A stretch of 5,136 bases of DNA. It comes from JAZDHV01 sp043810355 (GTDB lineage Archaea; Nanobdellota; Nanobdellia; Woesearchaeales; JAGVYU01). Within the stretch, counting starts at the first letter, position 1; every line of letters begins with the position of its first letter. Positions 1 through 5,136 of the stretch are shown here, piece after piece. The stretch lies in NCBI GenBank assembly GCA_043810355.1, contig JBDROB010000056.1:1-5136 (forward strand), read 5' to 3'. The position numbers were made by a program, and so were the translations under genes. Under the pieces are notes generated by a model. That model was not told the DNA's origin and searched no databases. It worked only from the letters and a program-made list of their open reading frames with translations.

Positions 1-304
1 CCCTTAGAGTTCGTATGGATGTTTGTCGTTCAAAGCCTATATATTTATATATGAGGAGGTTATATTAATATGTAACGGAAAAATAATTAGGGAGGATAAG
101 GAGAGCAATCTTCTTGTTCAACCTAGAATTCTCATGGATGGGTCGTGGTATGATCTTAGTCTAATATTGTTTTTAATTCTCTTATTTTTTTCTAGGTCTT
201 TTTTCTGCTAAATCAATTGAGAAGGATACCTTAGATTTCTATATTTTATTTTTGAGGAATATATTTTTTTTAAGTGTTGAAATAAGCTTGTTCTGCATCA
301 AAAT
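1..304. other. Left-end region with no convincing gene
   Basis: No open frame here looks like a real protein. The longest plus-strand frame (23-211, TTG start, 62 codons) has a tail made hydrophobic by T-tracts and resembles no family I know. Bases 91-160 are about 44% G+C by my count, clearly richer than 161-304. They follow a TATA-like TTTATATA at 44-51 and precede T-tracts at 185-191, 199-204 and 264-272. An 8-bp inverted repeat pairs ACCTAGAA (121-128) with TTCTAGGT (190-197), and T6 follows shortly after the right arm. A small plus-strand RNA or the decayed remains of a gene are both possible; neither is shown. Purine-rich Shine-Dalgarno-like strings (GGAGGT at 55-60, GGAGGAT at 92-98) lead into no usable frame. 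Confidence 0.4.
185..272 (+). terminator. Plus-strand T-tracts, possible terminator cluster
   Basis: Runs of 7, 6 and 9 T lie at 185-191, 199-204 and 264-272 on the plus strand. Archaeal RNA polymerase terminates at oligo-T in the non-template strand, so this would stop a transcript coming from the left. It would face the oppositely transcribed peptidase gene. No matching T-tract is seen just after the peptidase stop codon on the minus strand. In AT-rich DNA such runs can also be chance. Confidence 0.3.
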
Positions 305-1174
305 CTATATCAAAAGCAAGAAAAGAAGATTTCCAAATATCAAGGTCAGAATATATGCAACTAAAAAACTAGGGACAAAAGGGATTCCTTCCTTTATCAG
401 GACCTTTCCGATCTTTTTCTGCCTGTAGAGGTTTTTCAACTCTTCTATCTGCTTTTTCTCAACACCAAGATCTTTTGGTCCAGTTATCCTTTTTCCCTTG
501 TATTTTATATCCTTGACAATCCAGTCACCTTCAGTAAGCCTATCAGGGGTGACAAGCTTTATCATGCAGGATTTCTCTATGGCTTTTATGAAAACCCAGA
601 GGTAGAATGTAAGAATTATCAGGCAACCAAGAGCAATGCCCAAGAACTTAAGGAAAAGATCAGGCAGGAAAAGAGACAATATGATCAAGGCAAGGCCCAA
701 TGAAAGAAAGATCCATCTAGCTCTTTTCACCATTTTTTTAACAATGATTTTCCTCAATTCTTTCAAAAATGCCTTAAGGTTGACAATAGCCATGACAAGA
801 CTGAATATCAACCCATAGATTGCACCAATGACAAATATATTGATGATGAATGACAGGAGGAAAGGTATATCTATGATTGGGATATTTATTCCGATAAGAG
901 CTCCTAAACCCATCAATAGCTTGGAATCACCTCCTCCCCATTGGCCTGTGTAGAACATGAGATAAGCAATTGCGACAAATGCTCCAAAACCGATTGCGCC
1001 ATACAATAGATATGAGAAGTCGTTCTGGACAATTGAAAATATCAGGCGGATGCCAAGACCTGCTCCAATAAGAGAGAAATTCAGCCAATCTGGAACCTCT
1101 CTTGTCCTTATATCATTATAAGATGCTATCAACAATGCAGTGATAATAATGATCATAATGAAAATATCTATCAT
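305..1174 (-). CDS. Archaeal prepilin peptidase (aspartic, A24 family)
   Basis: Integral membrane aspartic protease of the TadV/FlaK/PibD group, which removes class III signal peptides from archaellin and pilin precursors on the cytoplasmic side of the membrane. The first catalytic Asp is D21, in the N-terminal NDIRTREVPDWLN segment (20-32). The second is D83, in GGGD (80-83), the GxGD motif of the family. Hydrophobic segments lie near 2-18, 33-50, 57-74, 102-133, 155-170, 178-196 and 271-289. A cytoplasmic C-terminal domain contains LTEGDW (213-218) and KEGIPFVPSF (261-270), which I recognise from the archaeal A24 C-terminal domain (Arc_PepC type II), so the 289-residue length is normal for the archaeal form. 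The ATG at 1174 is preferred because a TATA box lies 23-30 bp upstream; Met7 is a less likely start. The stop is TAG. No pilin or archaellin gene is in view, so its substrates are unknown. Confidence 0.93.
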   Translation of the reverse strand: MIDIFIMIIIITALLIASYNDIRTREVPDWLNFSLIGAGLGIRLIFSIVQNDFSYLLYGAIGFGAFVAIAYLMFYTGQWGGGDSKLLMGLGALIGINIPIIDIPFLLSFIINIFVIGAIYGLIFSLVMAIVNLKAFLKELRKIIVKKMVKRARWIFLSLGLALIILSLFLPDLFLKFLGIALGCLIILTFYLWVFIKAIEKSCMIKLVTPDRLTEGDWIVKDIKYKGKRITGPKDLGVEKKQIEELKNLYRQKKIGKVLIKEGIPFVPSFLVAYILTLIFGNLLFLLLI

Positions 1175-1196
1175 ATCAATTTACTTCTGTTTTAAG

Positions 1197-1204
1197 TTTA
1201 TAAA
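1197..1204 (-). promoter_or_regulatory. TATA box for the prepilin peptidase, leaderless
   Basis: TTTATAAA is centred about 26 bp upstream of the peptidase ATG, the normal TATA-to-start-site distance in archaea. Transcription would therefore begin at or within a base or two of the A of ATG. The 25 bases before the ATG contain no GGAGG- or GGTG-like ribosome binding site, which agrees with leaderless translation. The box is itself palindromic; its distance to the gene sets the direction. Confidence 0.6.
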
Positions 1205-1235
1205 ATTATTGTTTATCATATATGTTTTATAGATA

Positions 1236-1250
1236 GAAAAACTTTATAAA
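1236..1250 (+). promoter_or_regulatory. BRE/TATA promoter for the cis-prenyltransferase-like gene
   Basis: An A-rich BRE (GAAAAAC, 1236-1242) directly precedes TTTATAAA (1243-1250), a textbook archaeal promoter. The asymmetric BRE points it rightward. Transcription should begin around 1272-1275, giving a leader of about 35-40 nt before the ATG at 1311. Confidence 0.7.
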
Positions 1251-1294
1251 CATTGATTCACTATCATTGCATAATCATAAATTTGGAATGCTCT

Positions 1295-1300
1295 GGGGGA
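1295..1300 (+). promoter_or_regulatory. Shine-Dalgarno-like site
   Basis: GGGGGA ends 10 bases before the ATG at 1311. It is an imperfect match to the anti-SD but sits at an acceptable distance, and it favours this ATG over the internal Met35. Confidence 0.45.
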
Positions 1301-1310
1301 AATTAAGGCA

Positions 1311-2096
1311 ATGGTACTTGAAAAGCTACAGAAGATAACAGAAAATATTCCTTATATATCCAAGAAAGAGGAATCAAAAGAATACCAGGATGAGGAAGAA
1401 TTTGAAAAAGGAATGATAGTCAAGACACCGCAGCATCTGGCAATGACAATGGAAGGCACAGCTGCATATTGCAGGAAAAGTGGTGAGGATAAGAATGCCT
1501 GCTATAAGAAGAATTTCACAATCTTAAGGAACCTTTTGCTTTACCAAGTTAAGATATCAATCCCTGTTTTGACAGTCAATGTCATCCCAGAATCAATGAA
1601 AAAAGACACAGAGAATTATAACTTTCTGTTAGACTCATTGGTAGAATTCCTTGAAAGCCTATCAAAAGATGAAGCAATACACAAAAACAAGATAAAAGTC
1701 AGTGTTTTTGGAAAATGGTATAACCTTCCTGGAAAAGTCATAGATGCAATCAAGACAATTGTTGAAGAGACAAAGGATTATGACAGTTTTTTCCTAAACT
1801 TATGCGTGAATTATGAAGGGCAGGAAGAGATAGTTGACTCATGTAAGCTGATAGCACGGCAGGTCAAGGCTGAGAAGATCAATCCAGAAAATATCTCAAA
1901 AAACCTGATAAAGGAAAACTGCTATTCTTCATATTTTATACCACCTGACCTGATAATAAAGACAGGATTAAAAAGAGTTGTACCAAGCACGCTTTTGTGG
2001 GATTCTCCTAATGTGAAAATCTATTTTGCTGACAAACATTGGCCTGAACTTAAGATTGCTGACCTGAACAAGGCATTGAGGCAATTTCAGGGATAA
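1311..2096 (+). CDS. Degenerate cis-prenyltransferase homologue (UppS/NgBR-like)
   Basis: The protein aligns along its length with undecaprenyl/dehydrodolichyl diphosphate synthases, which condense isopentenyl diphosphate onto an allylic primer to make glycan carrier lipid. The alignment to E. coli UppS (sequence and numbering from memory) is ungapped over the first ~50 aligned residues. Conserved scaffold: PQH at 40-42, LTV at 87-89, FGKWYNLP at 133-140, NYEGQEEIV at 167-175, PDLIIKTG at 212-219, LLW at 228-230, IYF at 237-239 and WPEL at 244-247. Key residues are replaced: catalytic D26 is E48, N28 is T50, G29-R30 are A51-A52, H43 is Y65, S71 is P93, R194 is K217, E198 is K221, R200 is V223 (R222 is adjacent), S202 is P225, E213 is K236; NYGGR has become NYEGQ. 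The homodimer-type C-terminal RRFGG tail is absent. A charged Lys/Glu-rich N-terminal extension (residues 1-39) precedes the domain. Membership in the superfamily is fairly sure. Inactivity, and a role as partner subunit of a heteromeric enzyme, is inference. No catalytic paralogue lies in the window. Confidence 0.8.
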   Translation: MVLEKLQKITENIPYISKKEESKEYQDEEEFEKGMIVKTPQHLAMTMEGTAAYCRKSGEDKNACYKKNFTILRNLLLYQVKISIPVLTVNVIPESMKKDTENYNFLLDSLVEFLESLSKDEAIHKNKIKVSVFGKWYNLPGKVIDAIKTIVEETKDYDSFFLNLCVNYEGQEEIVDSCKLIARQVKAEKINPENISKNLIKENCYSSYFIPPDLIIKTGLKRVVPSTLLWDSPNVKIYFADKHWPELKIADLNKALRQFQG

Positions 2097-2110
2097 TGCC
2101 AAATCATTCT

Positions 2111-2134
2111 ATATATAACTATATATAACTATAT
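2111..2134 (+). repeat. Tandem decamer ATATATAACT, 2.4 copies
   Basis: Two exact copies of ATATATAACT (2111-2120, 2121-2130) are followed by a partial ATAT, 14 bp after the stop codon of the preceding gene. It may be slippage in AT-rich DNA. No function is visible. Confidence 0.7.
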
Positions 2135-2171
2135 TTTATTAATTATAAATGATTATGATCAATTTGTAAAT

Positions 2172-2186
2172 AAAAAAATTTATAAG
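2172..2186 (+). promoter_or_regulatory. BRE/TATA promoter for the cation ATPase
   Basis: An A-run (2172-2178) leads into TTTATAAG (2179-2186). The predicted start site is near 2208, giving a leader of about 30 nt. This promoter inside the 142-bp gap indicates that the ATPase is transcribed independently of the gene to its left. Confidence 0.65.
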
Positions 2187-2190
2187 CAAT

Positions 2191-2200
2191 CAATTAATTG
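2191..2200. promoter_or_regulatory. Palindrome CAATTAATTG after the TATA box
   Basis: A perfect 10-bp palindrome lies between the ATPase TATA box and its expected start site, where archaeal repressors often block polymerase recruitment. In DNA this AT-rich a chance palindrome is quite possible. Confidence 0.25.
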
Positions 2201-2230
2201 TTAATATATTATAAGGTATATGTCCAAAAA

Positions 2231-2235
2231 GGGGT
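2231..2235 (+). promoter_or_regulatory. Shine-Dalgarno-like GGGGT before the ATPase
   Basis: GGGGT ends 3 bases before the ATG at 2239. This is close spacing and a partial anti-SD match, but it supports this ATG as the start. Confidence 0.45.
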
Positions 2236-2238
2236 AAG

Positions 2239-4905
2239 ATGGAATATTATCAAAAGCCAATCAATGATATTGTCAGCGAGCTTGATTCTGATCTTCAGAA
2301 AGGATTAAGCAAGGAATTGGCTGACAAGAAAAGGATTAAATACGGCCTAAATGAGCTGGAAAAAGGCGAAGAGATCTCAAGACTAAGGATTTTCCTGTCA
2401 CAGTTCACAAGCCCATTGGTCGTAATCTTGATTGTCGCTGTCATTTTCTCAATGATAATCGGAGAGATTAAGGATGCTATACTGATTCTTATCATCATAA
2501 TCATAAATGCAATACTAGGATATTTTCAAGAGTATAATGCAGAGAAGGCAATTGAAGCACTTAAGAAGATGGCGAGCCTGAAAGCCACAGTGATCAGAGG
2601 AGGGAAAGAGCAGAAGATTGATTCTGTAGATCTTGTTCCAGGAGACATCATATTGATCGAGACTGGGGCAAAGGTTCCAGCTGATGCAAGATTGACAGAA
2701 GCGTATAATCTTCAGACACTTGAATCTGCCCTTACAGGAGAATCAACACCAGTTGAGAAAAAGATTGACATAATCAAGAAAGAGGCTGGAATAGGGGACA
2801 GGTATAATTCAATCTACTCAGGGACAATTGTGACAAGAGGAAGAGCAAAAGCAATAGTCGTGAAGACTGGGATGAAGACAGAGATCGGGAAGATAGCAAC
2901 AATGATACAGGAAGAGAAAAGGCCTCCAACCCCATTGCAGCTCAAACTGAAAAAGTTCTCAAAAAGTCTTGGAATCATAATTGGAATAATCACATTGATA
3001 GTATTTCTCATCAGAATAATGAAAGGAACACCTGTCTTTGATTCATTCAGGGACTCAATTGCACTTGCAGTTGCTGCAATCCCAGAAGGGCTTCCGATAG
3101 TGTTCACAATATGCCTTGCAATCGGAGTCAATAAGATGGTCAAGAGAAATGCCTTGATAAGAAAGCTTCCAAGTGTTGAGACCTTAGGCTCTGTCACAGT
3201 GATCTGCTCTGACAAGACTGGAACATTGACCCATAATATGATGACTGTAAAAAAAATATTTGTTGATGACAAGATAATTGAAGTTACCGGCAAAGGATAT
3301 AAAGGAACAGGTGAGTTCTTATCAGATGGAAAAAGATTGAATCCAAACAAATCAGGTTCAATAGGTGAATTGCTCAAGATTGGAAGCCTGAGCAATGATT
3401 CTTCAGTAGACAAAGAGAAAATTATCGGTGATCCTACTGAAGGTGCATTAGTGGTCTCTGCTCTAAAAGCTGGAATAAACCAAGTGAACCTGAAAAGGGC
3501 ATATCCAAGGATTGCAGAAATACCTTTCAGCTCTGAAAGAAAGATGATGAGCACTGTCCACAAGATAAATGGAAGGAAAGTGATCTATTCAAAAGGTGCT
3601 CCAGATGTCATATTGAAAAGATGCACAAAGATCATGATAGATGGAAAAGAGAAAAAACTATCATTATTGATGAAAAGAAAGATATTGAGGACTAATGAGG
3701 GATTTGCAGACGAAGCGCTAAGGGTTCTTGGATTTGCATACAAGAAATTGGACCATACAATAAATGAAAATGGACTGGTCTTTGTTGGGTTGCAGGCAAT
3801 GATAGACCCTCCAAGGAAAGAGGCTATAGAATCAGTAGGGATATGCAAGAGTGCAGGAATAAGGACAATAATGATAACAGGAGACCATAAAAATACTGCG
3901 ATTGCAGTTGCAAAAGAATTAGGGATTGAGGGAAAAGCCATAGATGGAATACAATTGAGCAAGATAAAGGATCTTGCAAAAGAAGTCGAGAAGATATCAA
4001 TCTATGCAAGAGTCAACCCAGAGCATAAGCTGAGAATAGTCGATGCATTGAAGAAGAATGGCCATATTGTCGCGATGACAGGAGATGGTGTGAATGATGC
4101 GCCTGCATTGAAAAAAGCAGACATCGGAGTTGCAATGGGCATAACAGGGACAGATGTGTCAAAAGAGGCTTCTGACATGATACTGACAGATGATAATTTC
4201 TCAAGCATTGTCGGTGCAGTTGAAGAGGGCAGAGGCATCTACTCAAATATCCAGAAATTCATAGAATACCTGTTATCATCAAATCTAGGCGAGGTACTGG
4301 TAATATTTATTGCTGTGTTATTGGACCTTCCTCTTCCAGTGCTAGCATTCCAACTGCTTTTTATCAACCTTGCCACAGATGGATTTCCTGCTCTTGCTTT
4401 AGGGGTTGAGCCAAAGGAAAAAGATATTATGAGACAAAGACCAAGAAATCCAAAAGAGTTTTTAGTGACAAAATACAGTGTTTTCAGGATGATATATATA
4501 AGCATAATAATGACATTAGGAACATTAGGATTATATTATTGGGCATTGAGCAAAGGAGGGTTAGGAATTGGCTCAGCTGCAGAAGGAATAGGGTATATGT
4601 ATGCCACAACAATTGCTTTCACAACATTGATGATGTTCCAGATATTCAATGTTTTCAACTGCAGGTCAGAGAATTCGTCATTGTTCAGCATAGGCATATT
4701 TACCAACAAATCCCTTATTAAAGCAGTATTATTATCTGTATTCTTTCAATTGCTGGTGATCTATACTCCATTAAGCATCTGGTTTGAGACAGTCAAACTT
4801 TCTTTTCTAGACTGGCTATTGATATTGGGTGTGTCATCAACAGTCCTGATTGTTAATGAGATAGACAAGCTGATAAGGAGATATTTGATAAAGAGTTCAA
4901 TTTGA
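2239..4905 (+). CDS. P-type cation-transporting ATPase, Ca2+ pump-like (P2)
   Basis: Complete 888-residue membrane pump that uses ATP to export cations, most likely Ca2+. Domain order is standard: N-terminal cation-ATPase domain (about 5-50), M1-M2 (57-97), actuator domain with TGES (166-169), M3-M4 (244-297), P-domain start with CSDKTGT (phosphorylated D325), N-domain with KGAPD (452-456), then TGD (547-549) and TGDGVND (614-620), and M5-M10 (about 671-873). By comparison with SERCA (numbering from memory), E283 in PEGLP matches E309, N682 and E685 in SSNLGEV match N768 and E771, and N710, T713 and D714 in NLATD match N796, T799 and D800. The M8 ligand E908 is replaced by Q801. Site II is therefore intact and site I is altered, so ion number and specificity (Ca2+, Mn2+ or another ion) remain open. 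The M4 PEGLP motif argues against the CPx-type heavy-metal (P1B) family. It has its own promoter and a T-rich terminator follows it. Confidence 0.95.
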   Translation: MEYYQKPINDIVSELDSDLQKGLSKELADKKRIKYGLNELEKGEEISRLRIFLSQFTSPLVVILIVAVIFSMIIGEIKDAILILIIIIINAILGYFQEYNAEKAIEALKKMASLKATVIRGGKEQKIDSVDLVPGDIILIETGAKVPADARLTEAYNLQTLESALTGESTPVEKKIDIIKKEAGIGDRYNSIYSGTIVTRGRAKAIVVKTGMKTEIGKIATMIQEEKRPPTPLQLKLKKFSKSLGIIIGIITLIVFLIRIMKGTPVFDSFRDSIALAVAAIPEGLPIVFTICLAIGVNKMVKRNALIRKLPSVETLGSVTVICSDKTGTLTHNMMTVKKIFVDDKIIEVTGKGYKGTGEFLSDGKRLNPNKSGSIGELLKIGSLSNDSSVDKEKIIGDPTEGALVVSALKAGINQVNLKRAYPRIAEIPFSSERKMMSTVHKINGRKVIYSKGAPDVILKRCTKIMIDGKEKKLSLLMKRKILRTNEGFADEALRVLGFAYKKLDHTINENGLVFVGLQAMIDPPRKEAIESVGICKSAGIRTIMITGDHKNTAIAVAKELGIEGKAIDGIQLSKIKDLAKEVEKISIYARVNPEHKLRIVDALKKNGHIVAMTGDGVNDAPALKKADIGVAMGITGTDVSKEASDMILTDDNFSSIVGAVEEGRGIYSNIQKFIEYLLSSNLGEVLVIFIAVLLDLPLPVLAFQLLFINLATDGFPALALGVEPKEKDIMRQRPRNPKEFLVTKYSVFRMIYISIIMTLGTLGLYYWALSKGGLGIGSAAEGIGYMYATTIAFTTLMMFQIFNVFNCRSENSSLFSIGIFTNKSLIKAVLLSVFFQLLVIYTPLSIWFETVKLSFLDWLLILGVSSTVLIVNEIDKLIRRYLIKSSI

Positions 4906-4930
4906 TTATTTATTATTTTTTAATTTTTTT
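4906..4930 (+). terminator. T-rich terminator after the ATPase
   Basis: Directly after the TGA stop come T6 (4916-4921) and T7 (4924-4930) within a nearly pure T/A stretch, the form of an archaeal intrinsic oligo-T terminator. No stem is needed for this mechanism. Confidence 0.6.
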
Positions 4931-4943
4931 ATGTTTTGTTATC

Positions 4944-4968
4944 TTCTTAAATTTTTACTTTTTAAGAA
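4944..4968. repeat. 8-bp inverted repeat (hairpin)
   Basis: TTCTTAAA (4944-4951) pairs perfectly with TTTAAGAA (4961-4968) around a 9-base loop. It lies just after the T-tracts, so it could protect a 3' end, or it could be chance in AT-rich DNA. Confidence 0.4.
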
Positions 4969-4981
4969 ATCAATGTTGATT
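4968..4981. repeat. Short dyad AATCAA-TG-TTGATT
   Basis: Two 6-bp arms with a 2-bp centre form a protein-binding-site-like dyad about 65-80 bp upstream of the rightmost TATA box. Function unknown. Confidence 0.3.
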
Positions 4982-5018
4982 CACTATTCTAATTGATTTC
5001 AGATTTGATTCTGTTGTA

Positions 5019-5041
5019 TGCATTAACTTTCAATTAATGCA
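5019..5041. promoter_or_regulatory. Inverted repeat upstream of the right-end promoter
   Basis: TGCATTAA (5019-5026) and TTAATGCA (5034-5041) are perfect 8-bp arms around a 7-bp spacer. The second arm ends 4 bp before the BRE and 11 bp before the TATA box. That position suits a dimeric regulator acting on the promoter at 5046-5060. No copy of the element is seen elsewhere in the window. Confidence 0.45.
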
Positions 5042-5045
5042 AAAA

Positions 5046-5060
5046 CGAAAACTTTATATA
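5046..5060 (+). promoter_or_regulatory. BRE/TATA promoter firing out of the window
   Basis: CGAAAAC (5046-5052) followed by TTTATATA (5053-5060) matches the promoter design at 1236-1250. Transcription should start near 5080-5085. The only ATG downstream, at 5098, opens a six-codon frame, so the real gene or RNA must extend beyond base 5136. Confidence 0.6.
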
Positions 5061-5099
5061 TAATTAGTACTAAAAAAAACTAAATAAGTATATAATTAT

Positions 5100-5119
5100 G
5101 TATATTAAAGTATATTAAG
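5100..5119 (+). repeat. Tandem decamer GTATATTAAR, two copies
   Basis: GTATATTAAA (5100-5109) is followed at once by GTATATTAAG (5110-5119) in the expected transcribed leader of the next gene. Its origin is probably slippage; no function can be read from it. Confidence 0.6.
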
Positions 5120-5136
5120 TTATTTTAAAGTAATAT

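Noticed and set aside
1..54. Possible C-terminal tail of an upstream plus-strand gene (frame 1, ending TGA at 52-54)
   Set aside because: Only 17 codons are visible, with no recognisable motif. It cannot be told from a random open stretch without sequence to the left.
23..211. TTG-started 62-codon frame at the left end
   Set aside because: There is no SD before the TTG, the C-terminus is dictated by T-tracts, and it resembles no known protein. It is described only within the left-end region.
636..818. Plus-strand open frame of 60 codons within the peptidase gene
   Set aside because: It is antisense to the well-conserved peptidase and has no promoter or recognisable product.
2102..2155. Inverted repeat AATCATT...AATGATT flanking the tandem decamer
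   Set aside because: The arms are 7 bp with a 40-bp gap in extremely AT-rich DNA, so it is easily explained by chance and is not flanked like a mobile element.
2814..3563. Long antisense open frame (249 codons) inside the ATPase gene
   Set aside because: The sense strand carries conserved P-type ATPase motifs throughout. The antisense product resembles no family and is a by-product of the sense codon usage.
3585..4505. Several overlapping antisense open frames (about 60-125 codons) inside the 3' half of the ATPase
   Set aside because: They overlap one another in different frames, lack promoters and ribosome sites, and mirror conserved sense motifs such as TGDGVNDAP.
2239..4905. Heavy-metal (P1B), H+ (P3) or K+ (Kdp) ATPase as alternative identities
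   Set aside because: The M4 motif is PEGLP, not CPx. The M5-M6 residues N682, E685, N710, T713 and D714 and the C-terminal cation-ATPase segment fit the P2 Ca2+-type group.
1311..4905. Two-gene operon of the cis-prenyltransferase-like gene and the ATPase
   Set aside because: The 142-bp gap contains a well-placed BRE/TATA promoter and its own leader, so independent transcription is the simpler reading. Read-through is still possible because no strong T-tract follows the first gene.
1..5136. CRISPR array, tRNA, rRNA, insertion sequence, or toxin-antitoxin/defence genes
   Set aside because: I looked on both strands and found no spaced identical repeats, no cloverleaf-like or rRNA-like sequence, and no transposase, toxin or nuclease motifs.

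Overview
The window looks like chromosomal DNA from an AT-rich archaeon. Three things support this: a prepilin peptidase with the archaeal type of C-terminal domain, promoters built from an A-rich BRE plus a TTTATAAA-like TATA box, and one start codon placed so close to its TATA box that the mRNA is probably leaderless. A DPANN or Woesearchaeota-like lineage would fit the AT-rich, compact style, but nothing in the window proves the lineage.

Layout. Bases 1-304 hold no convincing gene, only a moderately GC-rich patch followed by plus-strand T-tracts. Bases 305-1174 (minus strand) encode an A24-family archaeal prepilin peptidase. Bases 1175-1310 are a divergent promoter region with one TATA box for each direction. 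Bases 1311-2096 (plus) encode a protein with the fold and length of a cis-prenyltransferase (UppS/DHDDS family) that has lost nearly all the family's catalytic and diphosphate-binding residues. Bases 2097-2238 carry a tandem decamer and a separate promoter. Bases 2239-4905 (plus) encode a complete P2-type, Ca2+-ATPase-like cation pump. Bases 4906-5136 contain a T-rich terminator, several inverted repeats and a strong promoter that fires rightward out of the window.

How the genes relate. The three genes appear to be separate transcription units, each with its own promoter, so no operon is evident. All three products touch the cell envelope: pilin/archaellin maturation, polyprenyl carrier lipid synthesis (as a probable non-catalytic partner), and cation export. 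A shared role in surface glycoprotein biogenesis is possible but is only inference.

The most notable item is the degenerate cis-prenyltransferase homologue at 1311-2096. It looks like a regulatory or structural subunit of a heteromeric cis-prenyltransferase, analogous to eukaryotic NgBR/Nus1. I see no CRISPR array, tRNA, rRNA, insertion sequence or defence system.
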